DNA of 64,000 nucleotides from Streptosporangium subroseum (GTDB lineage Bacteria; Actinomycetota; Actinomycetes; Streptosporangiales; Streptosporangiaceae): the NCBI RefSeq assembly GCF_900188345.1, contig NZ_FZOD01000010.1, positions 62,001 to 126,000 on the forward strand. Reading direction: 5' to 3'. Both the position numbers and the translations under genes were made by a program. Each line of letters begins with the position of its first letter. Position 1 is the first letter of the stretch. Of this stretch, positions 9,125-18,674 are shown one piece after another. The notes under the pieces were generated by a model. That model saw only the letters and a program-made list of their open reading frames with translations, did no database searches and had not been told where the DNA came from.

Positions 9125-9492
9125 GACGAGATCTCCTGTGAGAATGCGGAAGAGGGGTGTGCCCGGCTGTCTTGACGCGGCGGCTCACCACGTTCTTGCG
9201 GGCGGCACGTCGTAGCGATCACCTCCGGACACGTGTGCGGGGCCTCCGGAGAGGTCACGCAGCTCCCATGTCGTGGCTTTCACCTGAATCGTTCTCATGC
9301 CGAGATGATCGCTTCCGTCATCGCTCGCGGTCGTCATCCCTGGGGCGACCCCTCGGCTACGCCGCGGAGCGTAGACGCGGGTGGAACTACTACGCGGGTG
9401 CCACCCTGGAGGTGTTGCGCGACTTCGCCGACGAGCCGCCGGGAAGCGGGCCGGTCTCGTGACCTGCTACGCATCCGGCTACCGTCGTCTCG
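9125..9492. other. gap of 368 bases
   Basis: There is no supportable gene. A + strand frame ending at 9462 has a plausible-looking tail (RRGWNYYAGATLEVLRDF) but no good start and an unlikely arginine/serine-rich front. It may be the end of a decayed gene. Confidence 0.35.
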
Positions 9493-10227
9493 GTGGAATC
9501 ACTTGAGACATCGCTCGCCGCGCACCGCGCGTACCTCCTCGGCTGGAACATCGGGGCCTCCGGAGGCCCCGACCTGCCGATCTACCGCAGTGAGGTGCCG
9601 CACGCGCCGCTCAACGGCGTGCTGCGCGTGGGCGGGTGCGCCCCGCAGGAGGCGCTCGCCGAGGCCCGTCACCGTCTCGACGGCGTGCCCCGAATCTGGT
9701 GGGTCGGCCCGGACAGCGACGCCGGCACCGCGGACGCTCTGCTGTCTCTCGGCGCTGTCCTGCTCGCCCGCATGCCGATCATGACCGTGGCGATCGACAA
9801 GGCGGCCTCCGCGCCCACGCCGCCCGGGTTGCACATCACAGAGACCACCGACCTGCTCGAATTCGTCCCTGCCTACGCCCGGGTATCCGGAATCAGCCCG
9901 GACGGTGTGGCCGTCGCGATCGAGCGGGAAAGGGCGTTCTCCGGTGACGGTACGGTGATCAGGCTGGCCGGTCGCCTCGACGACGGTCAGATCGTCGGCA
10001 CGGCCGTCGCCTGGCTGAGCCATGATCTGCTCACGCTGTACTTCATCGGCACCCAGCCCGAGCATCGCCGGCATGGCATCGGCGCCGCCATGACCAGGGC
10101 CGCGCTCGATCTGGCCCGCGAGCGGGGCATACGCACGGCCGCCCTCACCTCGACCGCCGCCGGCGAATCGGTTTACCGCAGCATCGGCTTCCGCACCGTG
10201 GACGCCTTCGACCTGATGTCGTTCTGA
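9493..10227 (+). CDS. GNAT-family N-acetyltransferase
   Basis: This 244-residue protein is a GNAT in its C-terminal half: a strand ending in LYFIGTQPEHRRHGIGAAMTR is motif A, with the Q/RxxGxG/A-type acetyl-CoA loop, followed by ALTSTAAGESVYRSIGF (motif B). The N-terminal 110 residues are less conserved and may be a degenerate second GNAT fold, as in many actinobacterial members. It transfers an acetyl group from acetyl-CoA to an unknown amine. The GTG start at 9493 has no strong ribosome-binding site. No partner gene is evident. Confidence 0.78.
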   Translation: MESLETSLAAHRAYLLGWNIGASGGPDLPIYRSEVPHAPLNGVLRVGGCAPQEALAEARHRLDGVPRIWWVGPDSDAGTADALLSLGAVLLARMPIMTVAIDKAASAPTPPGLHITETTDLLEFVPAYARVSGISPDGVAVAIERERAFSGDGTVIRLAGRLDDGQIVGTAVAWLSHDLLTLYFIGTQPEHRRHGIGAAMTRAALDLARERGIRTAALTSTAAGESVYRSIGFRTVDAFDLMSF

Positions 10228-10568
10228 GCCAAGCGACACCGCCTCACCGTTGAAATATCCCGAGGCCGATTCATTGGCTTGACCCGGGCACCACCTTCCA
10301 GGCATGCCGACGCTCTGATCCTTCCGGCGCCGGCCGTACCCATGAAGCGGACATCGAGTCCCTGTCGCCACGCCGTACACCGCGGCTCACGCCGGACGTC
10401 TCTCGCATCCGGTCCAGGGCTGCGCCGACTGACTCCACCACATATCGGGAATCGGCCAACTCCCCGTACGCCGCCGCTGGACCGTGCCAATTGATGACCT
10501 TGATATCCACTTATAAGTTGATCTTCGCCATCGCCAGGGGAGCGATGCGCGCAATCGGAGGTCAACCG
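10228..10568. other. intergenic region before metalloprotease
   Basis: About 340 bases contain only the doubtful minus-strand frame. An AT-rich segment at 10490-10525 probably holds the metalloprotease promoter, but I cannot assign -35 and -10 boxes with confidence. Confidence 0.3.
10271..10510 (-). CDS. possible small hypothetical protein or gene fragment
   Basis: This 79-residue minus-strand frame starts at GTG 10510. The first 40 residues (for example INWHGPAAAYGELADSRYVV) have codon use like a real gene, and the rest does not. I do not recognise it. It faces away from the metalloprotease and occupies its upstream region, so it may be an N-terminal remnant rather than a working gene. Confidence 0.3.
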   Translation of the reverse strand: MDIKVINWHGPAAAYGELADSRYVVESVGAALDRMRETSGVSRGVRRGDRDSMSASWVRPAPEGSERRHAWKVVPGSSQ

Positions 10569-12440
10569 GTGTTAGTCAGACGAATTTCGCTTTTTCTCAC
10601 GGTGGGCCTTCTTGCCGTCACGGGTCTCGTCGGCGGTGGGGTGGCCGCCTCTCCCGTGGGAGCGGCGGCGGTCGCCCCGTGTCCCGGGGTCAAGGGCCTG
10701 CCCGATCCGGCGCTCTGCACCACCCATGAGGACGTGTTCCCCGGCGCGCGGACCGGGGCGCGGACCGGCCCGGAGGCGGCCGGGCCCCGGCTCACCGCGA
10801 GGCAGGCCGACGCGGCGGCCGAGGTGGCGCCGGCCCAGATCGCCTGTGAGGGCGACGGGGTGAGCGGCAAGCGCCTCCAGATGCTGTACGTCCGTGAGCC
10901 GAGCATGCCCGACCGCTACAGCCAGTTCATGCCCGTGTTCCAGGCGTGGCTCGCCAGCGCCGACGACGTCTACAACGACGCCGCCGCCGAGAAGGGCCAG
11001 AGCCGGCACATCCGCTTCGTCACGAAGGAGGTCCCCGGGGGGTGCCAGATCGTGATCGAGCCGGTCGTGGTGCCCGCGGGCTCGCTGGTCACCCTGGCGA
11101 GCAGCATCGCCGCGGTGAAGAGCCTGGGATACAACCTCCCGGACCGGAAGTACTTCATGCTCACCGAGTCGACCGCCATCTGCGGAGTGGCCCAGCTCTT
11201 CACGGACGATCGGCCCGGCCCGGAGAACTACAACAACTACTACACCAGCTACGGGCGGGTTGACGCGACCCCCAACTGCTTCGGAGCCAACGCCTTCACC
11301 CACGAGCTGGGCCACGCGCTGGGCGCGGTGCAGTCGACCGCCCCGAACAGCGACGGCAAGGGGCACTGCTCGGACCTGTACAGCACGATGTGTTACGGCG
11401 GAACCCCGACCTGGTCGTGCCCGGAGTGGAAGAGCAACCTGGTCCCCGACTGTAACCACGACGACTACTTCACCATGGCCCCGGAGGCCGGCAGCTATCT
11501 CGACACCCACTGGAACATCGCGAACAACGACTTCCTGATCAAGGGGAACACCGCCGACCCCGCCCCGCACCCCACGATCGGCCTCACCTATGTGATCACG
11601 AACGTGTCGACCGGGGGAGCCATCGAGCCGGTCGGCGGCTCCGTCGCCAGCCTGAGCAGGCTCAGCCAGCGGGCCCGGACCAATACGCCGAGCCAGAAAT
11701 GGCTGATGGGCTACAAGACCGGCCTCCAGTTCGTCAACATGAACAGCCGGATGTGCGTGGACAGCGCCTACGAGGGGACCGTCCCCGGGACCCAGACGCT
11801 TCAGTACGGCTGCAAGGGCTCGGACGCCATGCGATGGACATACCTGTCGCAGACGGACGGCAGCCACTCCATCATCAACTGGAAGTCCGGGCTGGCCCTG
11901 ACGGCCGTGGCCCCGTACCCGGCGCCCCTGGAGCAGCAGCCCTACACCGGTGCGGCCAACCAGCGGTGGATGTTCAACCAGATGGCCGACGCGGGTCCGG
12001 TCAGCAGCGCGACCTACTCCCTGACGGGCGTCGGCAACCGCGAGAACGCCGAGGTCCTCAACGGGTCGCTGACCTCCGGCGCGTCGGTCACGCACGCGGC
12101 GCCCTCGGGTGCGAAGAGCCAGCAGTGGACGTTGCGCAGGCAGGGCGCGCCCGGCATCTGGAAGCTGGTCAACGTCAACAGCGGCATGTGCCTGAACGTG
12201 CTGGCGTCGCCCGTGTCCGTGCCCCCGACCACGCCGCCCCGGGTCGTGCAGTCGGTCTGCGGCGGGAAGCTGGCCAGGGACATGTGGATGCTGCGTCGCG
12301 TGGCGGACGGGACGTACATCATCGTCAACACGTACGACCAGCTGGTGCTCAACATGACCACCGGCGCGCTGTCCGGCCTGAACCAGCAGGTCCTCGCGGC
12401 CGACCAGGACAGCCAGCTCTGGGCGCTCAAGCCGCTGTAA
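10569..12440 (+). CDS. secreted zinc metalloprotease with ricin-type lectin domains, TTA codon at position 2
   Basis: The chosen start is GTG 10569, with GGAGG six bases upstream, giving 623 residues. A signal peptide spans residues 1-35. The catalytic motif is HELGHALG at 245-252 (HExxH zinc site with a following Gly), preceded by cysteine-bearing segments that may form disulphides. After about residue 340 come beta-trefoil (ricin B-like) repeats, shown by recurrent QKW/QRW/QQW/QLW motifs at the ends of subdomains, which would bind sugars. It is probably an exported protease anchored to polysaccharide. Codon 2 is TTA, rare in these genomes; in Streptomyces such genes depend on the bldA tRNA and so on development. 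Known for Streptomyces, inferred here. Confidence 0.86.
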   Translation: MLVRRISLFLTVGLLAVTGLVGGGVAASPVGAAAVAPCPGVKGLPDPALCTTHEDVFPGARTGARTGPEAAGPRLTARQADAAAEVAPAQIACEGDGVSGKRLQMLYVREPSMPDRYSQFMPVFQAWLASADDVYNDAAAEKGQSRHIRFVTKEVPGGCQIVIEPVVVPAGSLVTLASSIAAVKSLGYNLPDRKYFMLTESTAICGVAQLFTDDRPGPENYNNYYTSYGRVDATPNCFGANAFTHELGHALGAVQSTAPNSDGKGHCSDLYSTMCYGGTPTWSCPEWKSNLVPDCNHDDYFTMAPEAGSYLDTHWNIANNDFLIKGNTADPAPHPTIGLTYVITNVSTGGAIEPVGGSVASLSRLSQRARTNTPSQKWLMGYKTGLQFVNMNSRMCVDSAYEGTVPGTQTLQYGCKGSDAMRWTYLSQTDGSHSIINWKSGLALTAVAPYPAPLEQQPYTGAANQRWMFNQMADAGPVSSATYSLTGVGNRENAEVLNGSLTSGASVTHAAPSGAKSQQWTLRRQGAPGIWKLVNVNSGMCLNVLASPVSVPPTTPPRVVQSVCGGKLARDMWMLRRVADGTYIIVNTYDQLVLNMTTGALSGLNQQVLAADQDSQLWALKPL

Positions 12441-12450
12441 TATCCGGCAC

Positions 12451-12484
12451 CCCCTCCGGCGCCGTCTCCACGGCTCCGGAGGGG
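12451..12484 (+). terminator. terminator hairpin after metalloprotease
   Basis: CCCCTCCGG and its complement CCGGAGGGG flank a further GCCGT/ACGGC stem with a four-base loop; there is one mismatch in the stem. No U-tract follows, which is normal in actinomycetes. It starts 10 bp after the stop. Confidence 0.75.
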
Positions 12485-12603
12485 AGGTCGTCGGTGCGCG
12501 TCCGCAGGAGCGCCTCGGTGAGATCCTCCAGGTCCGGCCGGGGAAAGCCGGGCCGGTCGCGGCGGAGGGCGAGCCCGTGATGACCCCCGGGAGCGCCGGG
12601 CCG

Positions 12604-12744
12604 TCAGCGGGGTGCGGCGTTGCAGCGCAGGCCGTCGACGAGCAGGACGATGAGCCGGTTCGCCCGCTCCTCGGTCCCGGGCCGGCTGTAGGCGCCGGCG
12701 ATGAGTGCTTCCCGGGTGGGGAAGTGGCGGTAGGGGGCCCGTCC
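12604..12744 (-). pseudogene. TetR-family regulator remnant with internal deletion
   Basis: The minus strand encodes YRHFPTREALIAGAY, the recognition helix and following turn of a TetR HTH, joined directly to a C-terminal tail ERANRLIVLLVDGLRCNA and a stop at 12604. A whole TetR protein has about 150 residues between these, so an internal deletion removed the ligand domain. There is no start codon. A further coding-like stretch on the same strand continues to a stop at 12427 after the TGA at 12604 and may be an older remnant. Confidence 0.6.
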
Positions 12745-12752
12745 ATGTGGGG

Positions 12753-12788
12753 CTATACGCGTTCTTACCTTCCTATACGCTTGTGTAG
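12753..12788 (+). promoter_or_regulatory. possible TetR operator with CTATACGC repeats
   Basis: CTATACGC occurs at 12753-12760 and 12773-12780, 20 bp apart on the same face of the helix, and the second copy forms a near-palindrome CTATACgcttGTGTAG. It sits 50-80 bp upstream of the TetR start and is a good candidate for autoregulation. Confidence 0.45.
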
Positions 12789-12834
12789 CGAATTTCACAG
12801 GAATACAGTCAGCTACATGAGCAAGTAGGAGCGG

Positions 12835-13515
12835 ATGCCAGTGACGACGATCAGCCCAGACCCCGAGGACCTCACCGCCCGCGCCCGGATCAGAGATGCG
12901 GCGATGCTGCACTTCGGCGAGCACGGGTTCGAGCGGACCACGATCCGGGAGATCGCCGCGACCGCAGGTGTGTCCTCGGGGCTGGTGCGCCATCACTTCG
13001 GCTCCAAGCAGGAGCTGCGTGAGGCGTGTGACGCCCACCTGGTCAAGATGGTCCGCCGGCTCAACGACCAGGTCCGGGCCGACGCCACCTATTCCGACGT
13101 GAACTACGTGGCAGCGGCCCGCGCCGCGACCAGGCCGTACCAGCAGTACATGGCCAGGGCCATGGCCGAGGGATCGGCCGAGCCGCTGTTCGACGAGATG
13201 GTCCGGCTGACCGAGGAGTGGCTCGCCGAGGCCGACCGGAACCGTCCCGACCCTCCCGACGTCGACCTCAGGACTCGGGCGACGGTGAGCACCGCGATGG
13301 CGCTGTCCGTCATGGTGCTGCACCGGCACATGTCCCGGGTGGTCGGCGTCGACCTGCTCAGCCCCGAGGGCGACCAGCTGCTGTCCCGGGCCCTGATCGA
13401 CATCTACTCCCACCCGCTGATGAGCCTGGAGGACGCCGCCCTGGTGCGGGCCGCCCTCGACAAGGTTCAGCACACCCCACCCCCACCCTCATTCGAAGAG
13501 GACCCCGATGAATGA
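12835..13515 (+). CDS. TetR-family regulator of the adjoining ABC exporter
   Basis: This 226-residue protein starts at ATG 12835, with AGGAG five bases upstream. Residues 15-60 hold the TetR DNA-binding domain ([31 protein letters not shown], in pieces: helix 2-turn-helix 3 followed by the conserved FxSKxEL). The C-terminal ligand domain is not specific to a known group. It overlaps the ABC ATPase start by 8 bp and so is the first gene of a three-gene operon. It probably represses the exporter until a toxic ligand binds. Confidence 0.86.
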   Translation: MPVTTISPDPEDLTARARIRDAAMLHFGEHGFERTTIREIAATAGVSSGLVRHHFGSKQELREACDAHLVKMVRRLNDQVRADATYSDVNYVAAARAATRPYQQYMARAMAEGSAEPLFDEMVRLTEEWLAEADRNRPDPPDVDLRTRATVSTAMALSVMVLHRHMSRVVGVDLLSPEGDQLLSRALIDIYSHPLMSLEDAALVRAALDKVQHTPPPPSFEEDPDE

Positions 13516-14416
13516 CGCCTTAGAAGTGACCGGACTGGTCAAGGCCTTCGGCTCGACCCGGGCGCTGGACGGTCTGGATCTCCACGTGCGCACCGGCGAG
13601 GTGCACGGCTTCCTGGGACCCAACGGCGCGGGCAAGACCACCACGATCCGGGTGCTGCTGGGCCTGCTGCACGCCGACTCCGGGCAGGTCAAGGTGCTCG
13701 GCGGCGACCCCTGGAAGGACGCGGTCGCGCTGCACCACCGACTGGCCTACGTACCGGGCGATGTGAACCTGTGGCCGAACCTGTCCGGCGGCGAGGCCAT
13801 CGACCTGCTCGGCGATCTGCGCGGCGGGCTGGACAAGGCCCGGCGCCAGGAGCTGATGGAACGGTTCCAGCTGGACCCGGCCAAGCGCTGCCGTACCTAC
13901 TCCAAGGGCAACCGGCAGAAGGTGGCGCTGGTCGCCGCGTTCGCCTCCGACGTGGAGCTGTTCATCCTGGACGAGCCCACCTCGGGCCTGGACCCGCTGA
14001 TGGAGGCGGCGTTCCAGCAGACCGTCCGCGAGGTGAGCGGCAGGGGCGCGACCGTGCTGCTGTCCAGCCACATCTTCTCCGAGGTGGAGGCGCTCTGCTC
14101 CCGGGTCAGCATCATCCGCGACGGCCGTACGGTCGAGTCCGGAACGCTGGCCGAGCTGCGCCACCTGACCCGCACCGCGGTCGCCGTGGAGGCCGCCGAG
14201 CCGATCACCGGGCTGGACGGGCTGCCCGGCGTGCACGACCTGGTGGCCGAGGGCATGCGGGCCAGCTTCGACGTGGACTCGGCGGAGCTGCCCGGCGTGC
14301 TGCGCCACCTGGCCGCGTTCGAGGTGCACGTGTTGACGAGCCATCCGCCGACGCTGGAGAAGCTGTTCATGCGCCACTACGGCAACGGCGTGCCCGTTTC
14401 CGAGGTGTCTCGATGA
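13508..14416 (+). CDS. ABC exporter ATP-binding subunit
   Basis: This 302-residue cytoplasmic ATPase has Walker [10 protein letters not shown] near residue 36, a Q-loop-like segment, signature YSKGNRQKV (a degenerate LSGGQ, common in this subfamily), Walker [13 protein letters not shown] and an H-loop SSH. The last 90 residues are the regulatory tail typical of drug or antibiotic exporters (DrrA/NodI-like). Its stop overlaps the permease start as ATGA. It powers the permease encoded next. Confidence 0.9.
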   Translation: MNDALEVTGLVKAFGSTRALDGLDLHVRTGEVHGFLGPNGAGKTTTIRVLLGLLHADSGQVKVLGGDPWKDAVALHHRLAYVPGDVNLWPNLSGGEAIDLLGDLRGGLDKARRQELMERFQLDPAKRCRTYSKGNRQKVALVAAFASDVELFILDEPTSGLDPLMEAAFQQTVREVSGRGATVLLSSHIFSEVEALCSRVSIIRDGRTVESGTLAELRHLTRTAVAVEAAEPITGLDGLPGVHDLVAEGMRASFDVDSAELPGVLRHLAAFEVHVLTSHPPTLEKLFMRHYGNGVPVSEVSR

Positions 14417-16038
14417 GCGCCTACGCGGGCACCGGAAGGCTGATCCGGCTGGCCGCGCGCCGCGACCGCATCCAGCTGCCGATCTGGATCCTCGCCTCGG
14501 CGGCCGTGATGGGCGCCGGTGTCGCAGCCGTCGCCGACGAGTTCCCGACCGAGGCCGGCCGGGTCAGCGCGCTGCAGGCGGCCGGTGGCAGTCCCGCCGT
14601 GCTGCTGATGCGCGGCACCCCGGTCGGCACCGACCTCGGCGCCCTGGTGAACTTCCGCAACTTCTCATCCATGCTGGTCGTGGTCGGGCTGATGAGCACG
14701 TTCGCGATGGTCCGGCACACCCGGCAGAACGAGGAGACCGGCCGGGCCGAGCTGATCGGCTCCGGTGTGGTGGGCCGGCACGCCGCGCTGACCGCCGCGC
14801 TGACCGTGACGATCGCCGCGAACCTGCTGCTCGGCGCGCTGGTGACCGCCACCCTGCTGGGTTCCGGCCTGGCGGTGGACGGCTCGCTGGCCTTCGGCGC
14901 CGCGTGCGCCGTGACCGGCATGGCTTTCACCGGGATCGCCGCGATCGCCGCACAGCTGTTCCAGGGCGCCCGCGCCACGAACGCCTTCGCCGCCACGGCC
15001 GTCGGGGTGGCCTTCATGGTCCGCGGCGTCGGTGACGCGCTCGGCGAACGGGCCGCGGACGGCATCCAGGTGAACAGCGCCTGGCTGTCGTGGCTGTCCC
15101 CGCTCGGCTGGGGCGCGCAGGTGCGCCCGTACGGGGACGAGCGCTGGTGGGTGCTCGCGCTGCCGGTCGCGCTGCTCGTGGTCTGCGTGGGGGCCGCCTT
15201 CGCGCTGGTCGACCGGCGGGACCTGGGCGCCGGGCTGCTCCCCGACCGCCCGGGACCGGCGATCGCGTCGCGGTCGCTGCTCAGCCCGCTCGGGCTGGCC
15301 TGGCGGCTGAACCGGGGCGCGACGTACGGCTGGGTGATCGGCAGCGCCGTGTCCGGTCTGGCGATCGGCTCGCTCGGCGCGGCGGTGAACGACGCGATGG
15401 CCGGCAATGAAGGCGCCTCCGAGCTGCTCGGTCAGCTCGCCGGGACGGGCGGCCCCGACCTGGTGGACGTGTTCTTCGCCGCGATGATGAACATCTTCGG
15501 TGTGCTGGCGGCGAGCTTCGCCGTCCAGATCCTGCTGCGGTTGCGCGCGGAGGAGTCCGGCGGGCAGGCCGAGGCCGTACTGGCCACGGCGGTCGGCCGG
15601 GCCAAGTGGCTCGCCTCGCACCTGACCTGCGCGGTCGGCGGTGCGGCGGCGATGCTGGTGCTGACCGGCGCCGGCGCCGGGCTCGCCGACGCCGCGGCCG
15701 GCGGTGACACCGGGGTGGTGACGCTGGCCGGCGCCGGGCTCGCGCAGCTGCCGGCGGCGCTGGCCATGGCGGGGTTCGTGGTGCTGGTGTTCGGCGGCCT
15801 GCCCCGGCTGTCGGTCACGCTGGCCTGGGCCGGGCTGGCGCTCGCGATCACCTTCGGCCTGCTCGGCGACGTGATCGGGCTGCCGCAGTCGGTGCGCGAT
15901 CTGTCCCCGTTCAGTCACGTCCCGGCGATTCCCGCGGTGGCCGCCACGGCGGGGCCGATCGTGGGACTGCTGGCGGTGGCGGCGGTGCTGACGGCAGCCG
16001 GAGCCGTCCTGTTCCGGCGCCGCGACCTGGCGCTCTGA
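14413..16038 (+). CDS. ABC-2-type exporter permease (12-TM, polyketide/multidrug type)
   Basis: The true start is the ATG at 14413, coupled to the ATPase stop; the frame is open far upstream but only as a shadow. It has 541 residues with two similar halves of about six membrane helices each (first half to about 270, second from about 300), matching duplicated exporters found with TetR-ATPase pairs in actinomycetes. The substrate is not predictable; antibiotic or amphiphilic drug efflux is the usual role. Confidence 0.87.
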   Translation: MSAYAGTGRLIRLAARRDRIQLPIWILASAAVMGAGVAAVADEFPTEAGRVSALQAAGGSPAVLLMRGTPVGTDLGALVNFRNFSSMLVVVGLMSTFAMVRHTRQNEETGRAELIGSGVVGRHAALTAALTVTIAANLLLGALVTATLLGSGLAVDGSLAFGAACAVTGMAFTGIAAIAAQLFQGARATNAFAATAVGVAFMVRGVGDALGERAADGIQVNSAWLSWLSPLGWGAQVRPYGDERWWVLALPVALLVVCVGAAFALVDRRDLGAGLLPDRPGPAIASRSLLSPLGLAWRLNRGATYGWVIGSAVSGLAIGSLGAAVNDAMAGNEGASELLGQLAGTGGPDLVDVFFAAMMNIFGVLAASFAVQILLRLRAEESGGQAEAVLATAVGRAKWLASHLTCAVGGAAAMLVLTGAGAGLADAAAGGDTGVVTLAGAGLAQLPAALAMAGFVVLVFGGLPRLSVTLAWAGLALAITFGLLGDVIGLPQSVRDLSPFSHVPAIPAVAATAGPIVGLLAVAAVLTAAGAVLFRRRDLAL

Positions 16039-16458
16039 AGACCAGCCGGGGCGCTGCGGCCTGGCGTTCCAGAAGTCCGATAAGGGCGCAAACAACGGAT
16101 TGGGCACCCAACGGAGCTCCCGCCGAGCAGTGATCTTGGTCGACACGGTTCTGGCAGGGGCTCCGTCCCAATTTCCGGCAACTCGCCCCACACCTAACTA
16201 CACGGCGTTGATTCTGGAACTCCAATGGGGGTCACCGGCCCCAGCTCGTCGGCGTGGAGCGGCGGGTGCGCGAACAGTAGCTTCGGCATGGTGGCCCCCT
16301 GGAACCATCATGCCTCCAGCTCAGCTGGTATCCACACCCTCAATCAGGAACGCAGCGTCAAGGATCGGATTGCTCAGAGAATCACAGGTCAGCCACAGCG
16401 TTCTCATATGAACGACCGACAGCCTCTGTGCAGTTGCCCAAGCCAGAGGAGCGCCATC
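16039..16458. other. gap of 420 bases
   Basis: No supportable gene. The GC content drops between 16080 and 16450 and codon structure is lost on both strands. A minus-strand frame beginning near 16288 (MPKLLFAHPPLHADE) is short and ends near 16193. The region may contain worn mobile DNA, but nothing can be named. Confidence 0.4.
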
Positions 16459-17241
16459 ATGAACAACTACAACCCGACAAGCCACTCGTCGGCCGGGTCA
16501 GCCGCGTCGACCATGGCCGTGCAAGCACGCCGGCCAAGCGTACGGCGGTTGCTGTCGAAGAAGAAGGGTGGATGGATCGTGGCCGCCGGGCTGACGTGTG
16601 CGGTGGCCGGACTCACCGGTGTCGGCGCGTTCGCCGCGTCCGCGTCGTCCTTTTCGGCGACAGCCGCGTCGTCGCCGACCGCAGCGCCCAGCCGGCCCGC
16701 CAGCGGCGGGCCGGTGGCTCCTCCGTCCGCCGGGGGTGCGACCGGCATCGTCGACACCACGTCCGCGTCGGGCTTCACCATGTCGACGGCAACGGGTGTG
16801 AAGGTGACCGTCAACAAGACGTCCTCCACGAAAACCCTCGGCTCCTCGGCCAAGGCCGTGAAGAAGGGCGCAAGCGTCCTCGTTCTGGGGACGATCGACA
16901 GCGCGACCATCACGGCTACGCAGGTCATTGTGCAACACAAGGGCGACGGCGGAGCTGCGGCTGCCAAGGCGGCAGGGGTGATCGCCTTCCAGCGGGGGAC
17001 GCCGTCACCGACGAAGACGGTTGGTCAGATCCCGTCGGACTACACCGAGGGAGAGGGGACGATCGTCAGTGGGACGACGGCGAACAAGGTGACGAAGGCC
17101 GCGCAGGCCGTCGTCCCCGGAGGCATCAACAACCGAGTGGTGAAGCTGAGCAACGGCGAGTACGAGGTCCACAACATCAGCGTCAACTGGCCGCACCACG
17201 TCTTCGTCAGCAAGAACTTCAAGGTCCTCGGCTACGAGTAA
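16459..17241 (+). CDS. membrane-anchored or secreted protein with DUF5666-like domain
   Basis: The start ATG 16459 has AGAGGAG eight bases upstream; upstream in-frame codons are not needed. The 260-residue protein has a basic stretch (RRLLSKKKGG), then a hydrophobic segment at about 34-58, acting as signal anchor or signal peptide, then a low-complexity Ala/Ser/Pro linker. Residues 95-160 (IVDTTSASGFTMST ... VLVLGTID) match the small beta-barrel DUF5666. The C-terminus has no known domain. The role is unknown, and it is probably outside the membrane. A very strong hairpin follows. Confidence 0.72.
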   Translation: MNNYNPTSHSSAGSAASTMAVQARRPSVRRLLSKKKGGWIVAAGLTCAVAGLTGVGAFAASASSFSATAASSPTAAPSRPASGGPVAPPSAGGATGIVDTTSASGFTMSTATGVKVTVNKTSSTKTLGSSAKAVKKGASVLVLGTIDSATITATQVIVQHKGDGGAAAAKAAGVIAFQRGTPSPTKTVGQIPSDYTEGEGTIVSGTTANKVTKAAQAVVPGGINNRVVKLSNGEYEVHNISVNWPHHVFVSKNFKVLGYE

Positions 17242-17279
17242 GCCGCCGCGATAGAGCGGCCGGTGCCCGTGGCCGGCTC

Positions 17280-17315
17280 GGGTTGCCCCTGGCGGCGTGC
17301 CGCCAGGGGCAACCC
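17280..17315 (+). terminator. strong terminator hairpin (17-bp perfect arms)
   Basis: The arms at 17280-17296 and 17299-17315 are fully complementary with a two-base loop (in practice a four-base loop after fraying). It starts 38 bp after the preceding stop. No U-tract. Confidence 0.85.
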
Positions 17316-17623
17316 GGCCTTCGGGACCCACGGCGCATCAGCGGTTCGCCGAGCGGAGCGAGGCCAGGATGCGGGCCGAGCTCCACCGGGCGCCCCGCTG
17401 CCTGCCCTCCTCCGCCGGCAGCCCAATTAACGCGCATAGCGACGAAACGGCACGTCGGCGGGCGGCCCGCCATGAAGGAACTCCTAACAAAGTGCAACCA
17501 GTGCCACGTTCCTCATGGGAGGCACGGATCCCTGCCGGCCCGGGGCGCCGAGGGTAGGGAAGGCCCCGCAACAACCTCGGGTTCTCCACCGCGTGTTCGC
17601 TACCTCCGTTGAGGCACGCAGCG
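17316..17623. other. gap between convergent genes
   Basis: About 300 bases with no supported gene. Frames on both strands are short and without domains. It lies between the DUF5666-like gene and the convergent secreted protein gene. Confidence 0.4.
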
Positions 17624-18079
17624 CTAGTCGCGCACGTCGTGCTTCTTGCCGTTCTTGCCGTTCTTGGCGGTGGTGACGGTGAACTCCGCTGTCGTGATCT
17701 TGCTGCCGACCGTGACGGTCACCGTCTTGCTGCCTGGCCGGGCGTTCGACGGAACGGTGAGAGTCTTCGACGCCTGCCGACCCCTGATGGTCACCTGGTA
17801 GCTCCTGCCCTCAGGGGTCTTCACGGTGGCCGTCGCACCGGCCGCGGCCCCCTTGGCGACGATCGACACCGTGTAGGAACCGCCCTGCCTGACCTGGCCG
17901 GGGTTGACTGCGACCTTGAGGGAGATCGCGCTGGGCGCCGTGGGCTTCGGCTGAGCGTCCTTGGTGACGGTGGCGATCGGCTGCAGGTGGCCGCTGTCCG
18001 CGAGGGCACTGCCGGCGAACGGGAGAGCGATCAGAGTCGCGCCAAGGACGGTGGCGGTAAAAGGCTTTGCGAAGCGCAT
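17624..18079 (-). CDS. small secreted protein with Ig-like beta domain
   Basis: This 151-residue protein has a clear signal peptide (MRFAKPF, hydrophobic core, cleavage near SALA-DSG) and a single beta-rich domain at about 50-135 with alternating Val/Thr strands and many Gly/Lys turns, resembling bacterial Ig-like or invasin-type folds. It ends in a basic tail (KNGKNGKKHD). No enzyme motif is present. It is probably extracellular or wall-associated. A long AT-richer region upstream likely holds its promoter. Confidence 0.7.
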   Translation of the reverse strand: MRFAKPFTATVLGATLIALPFAGSALADSGHLQPIATVTKDAQPKPTAPSAISLKVAVNPGQVRQGGSYTVSIVAKGAAAGATATVKTPEGRSYQVTIRGRQASKTLTVPSNARPGSKTVTVTVGSKITTAEFTVTTAKNGKNGKKHDVRD

Positions 18080-18674
18080 TGAATAGATCCAATCCTAAAC
18101 AACCTGACCGAATGACGATATTCAGCTCACAGAGGTTGTTCGTACTCAAAGCACTCTGTAGTCGTAGCCTGAAAGAAAACTAAGATTGAACTATGTGTTG
18201 GTATCAAGGTGACGAGATCACTGGGGCCCGCGGGGCGCACGACGCTGGAATGATCGCAGAGCCCGCCCGGCGGGCGAGAGATCCCAACCACTCTCTACCG
18301 GCTCCCTAGTGGACCTCCTGACCTGTGCCTTGCGTCATGGATGGGCCCGGATCGCCCGGAAACGGGAGGGGCCGCACCTTACCCCCCGGAAAACGGCCTC
18401 ATCAAATTCACAGGTCGCTCATATTTTTCACAGAAAAGCCATCAGACCCGTTCTGGAGGATATCTAGCTGCTGAGGGTGTCTGAAAAAGTGTCAGGTTGG
18501 CGCTCAGTTGAGCCAGTGAACGTTTTTCATCGCGATTCGCGATCCGGAGGTTTCGCATCAGTCTTCCCGCTGCGGACGTTGATAGGTGGCCCACAGGTTC
18601 GTGCAATCTCACGCATAGGTTCATGCGCTGGGATTGAGCCGTAAGTTTTCAGGTCTCGCTCCGGGGGTCTCATC
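18080..18674. other. long AT-richer intergenic region between divergent genes
   Basis: About 600 bases between two divergently transcribed exported-protein genes. The parts 18100-18200 and 18400-18560 are clearly AT-rich for this genome and may hold promoters for both. An inverted pair GCCCGcccgGCGGGC is near 18260. I could not confirm a gene, riboswitch or small RNA. Confidence 0.4.

Noticed and set aside
9157..9462. 101-residue + strand frame upstream of the GNAT gene
   Set aside because: Only its last 30 residues look protein-like. No start site or domain.
10572..12746. Long minus-strand open frame (724 codons) opposite the metalloprotease
   Set aside because: It is His/Arg/Gly/Val-rich antisense of a clearly coding gene, caused by high GC at third positions. 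No domain.
16193..16288. Short minus-strand frame beginning MPKLLFAHPPLHADE, reminiscent of some transposase fronts
   Set aside because: Only 31 codons, and I could not match it to a transposase family from memory with any certainty.
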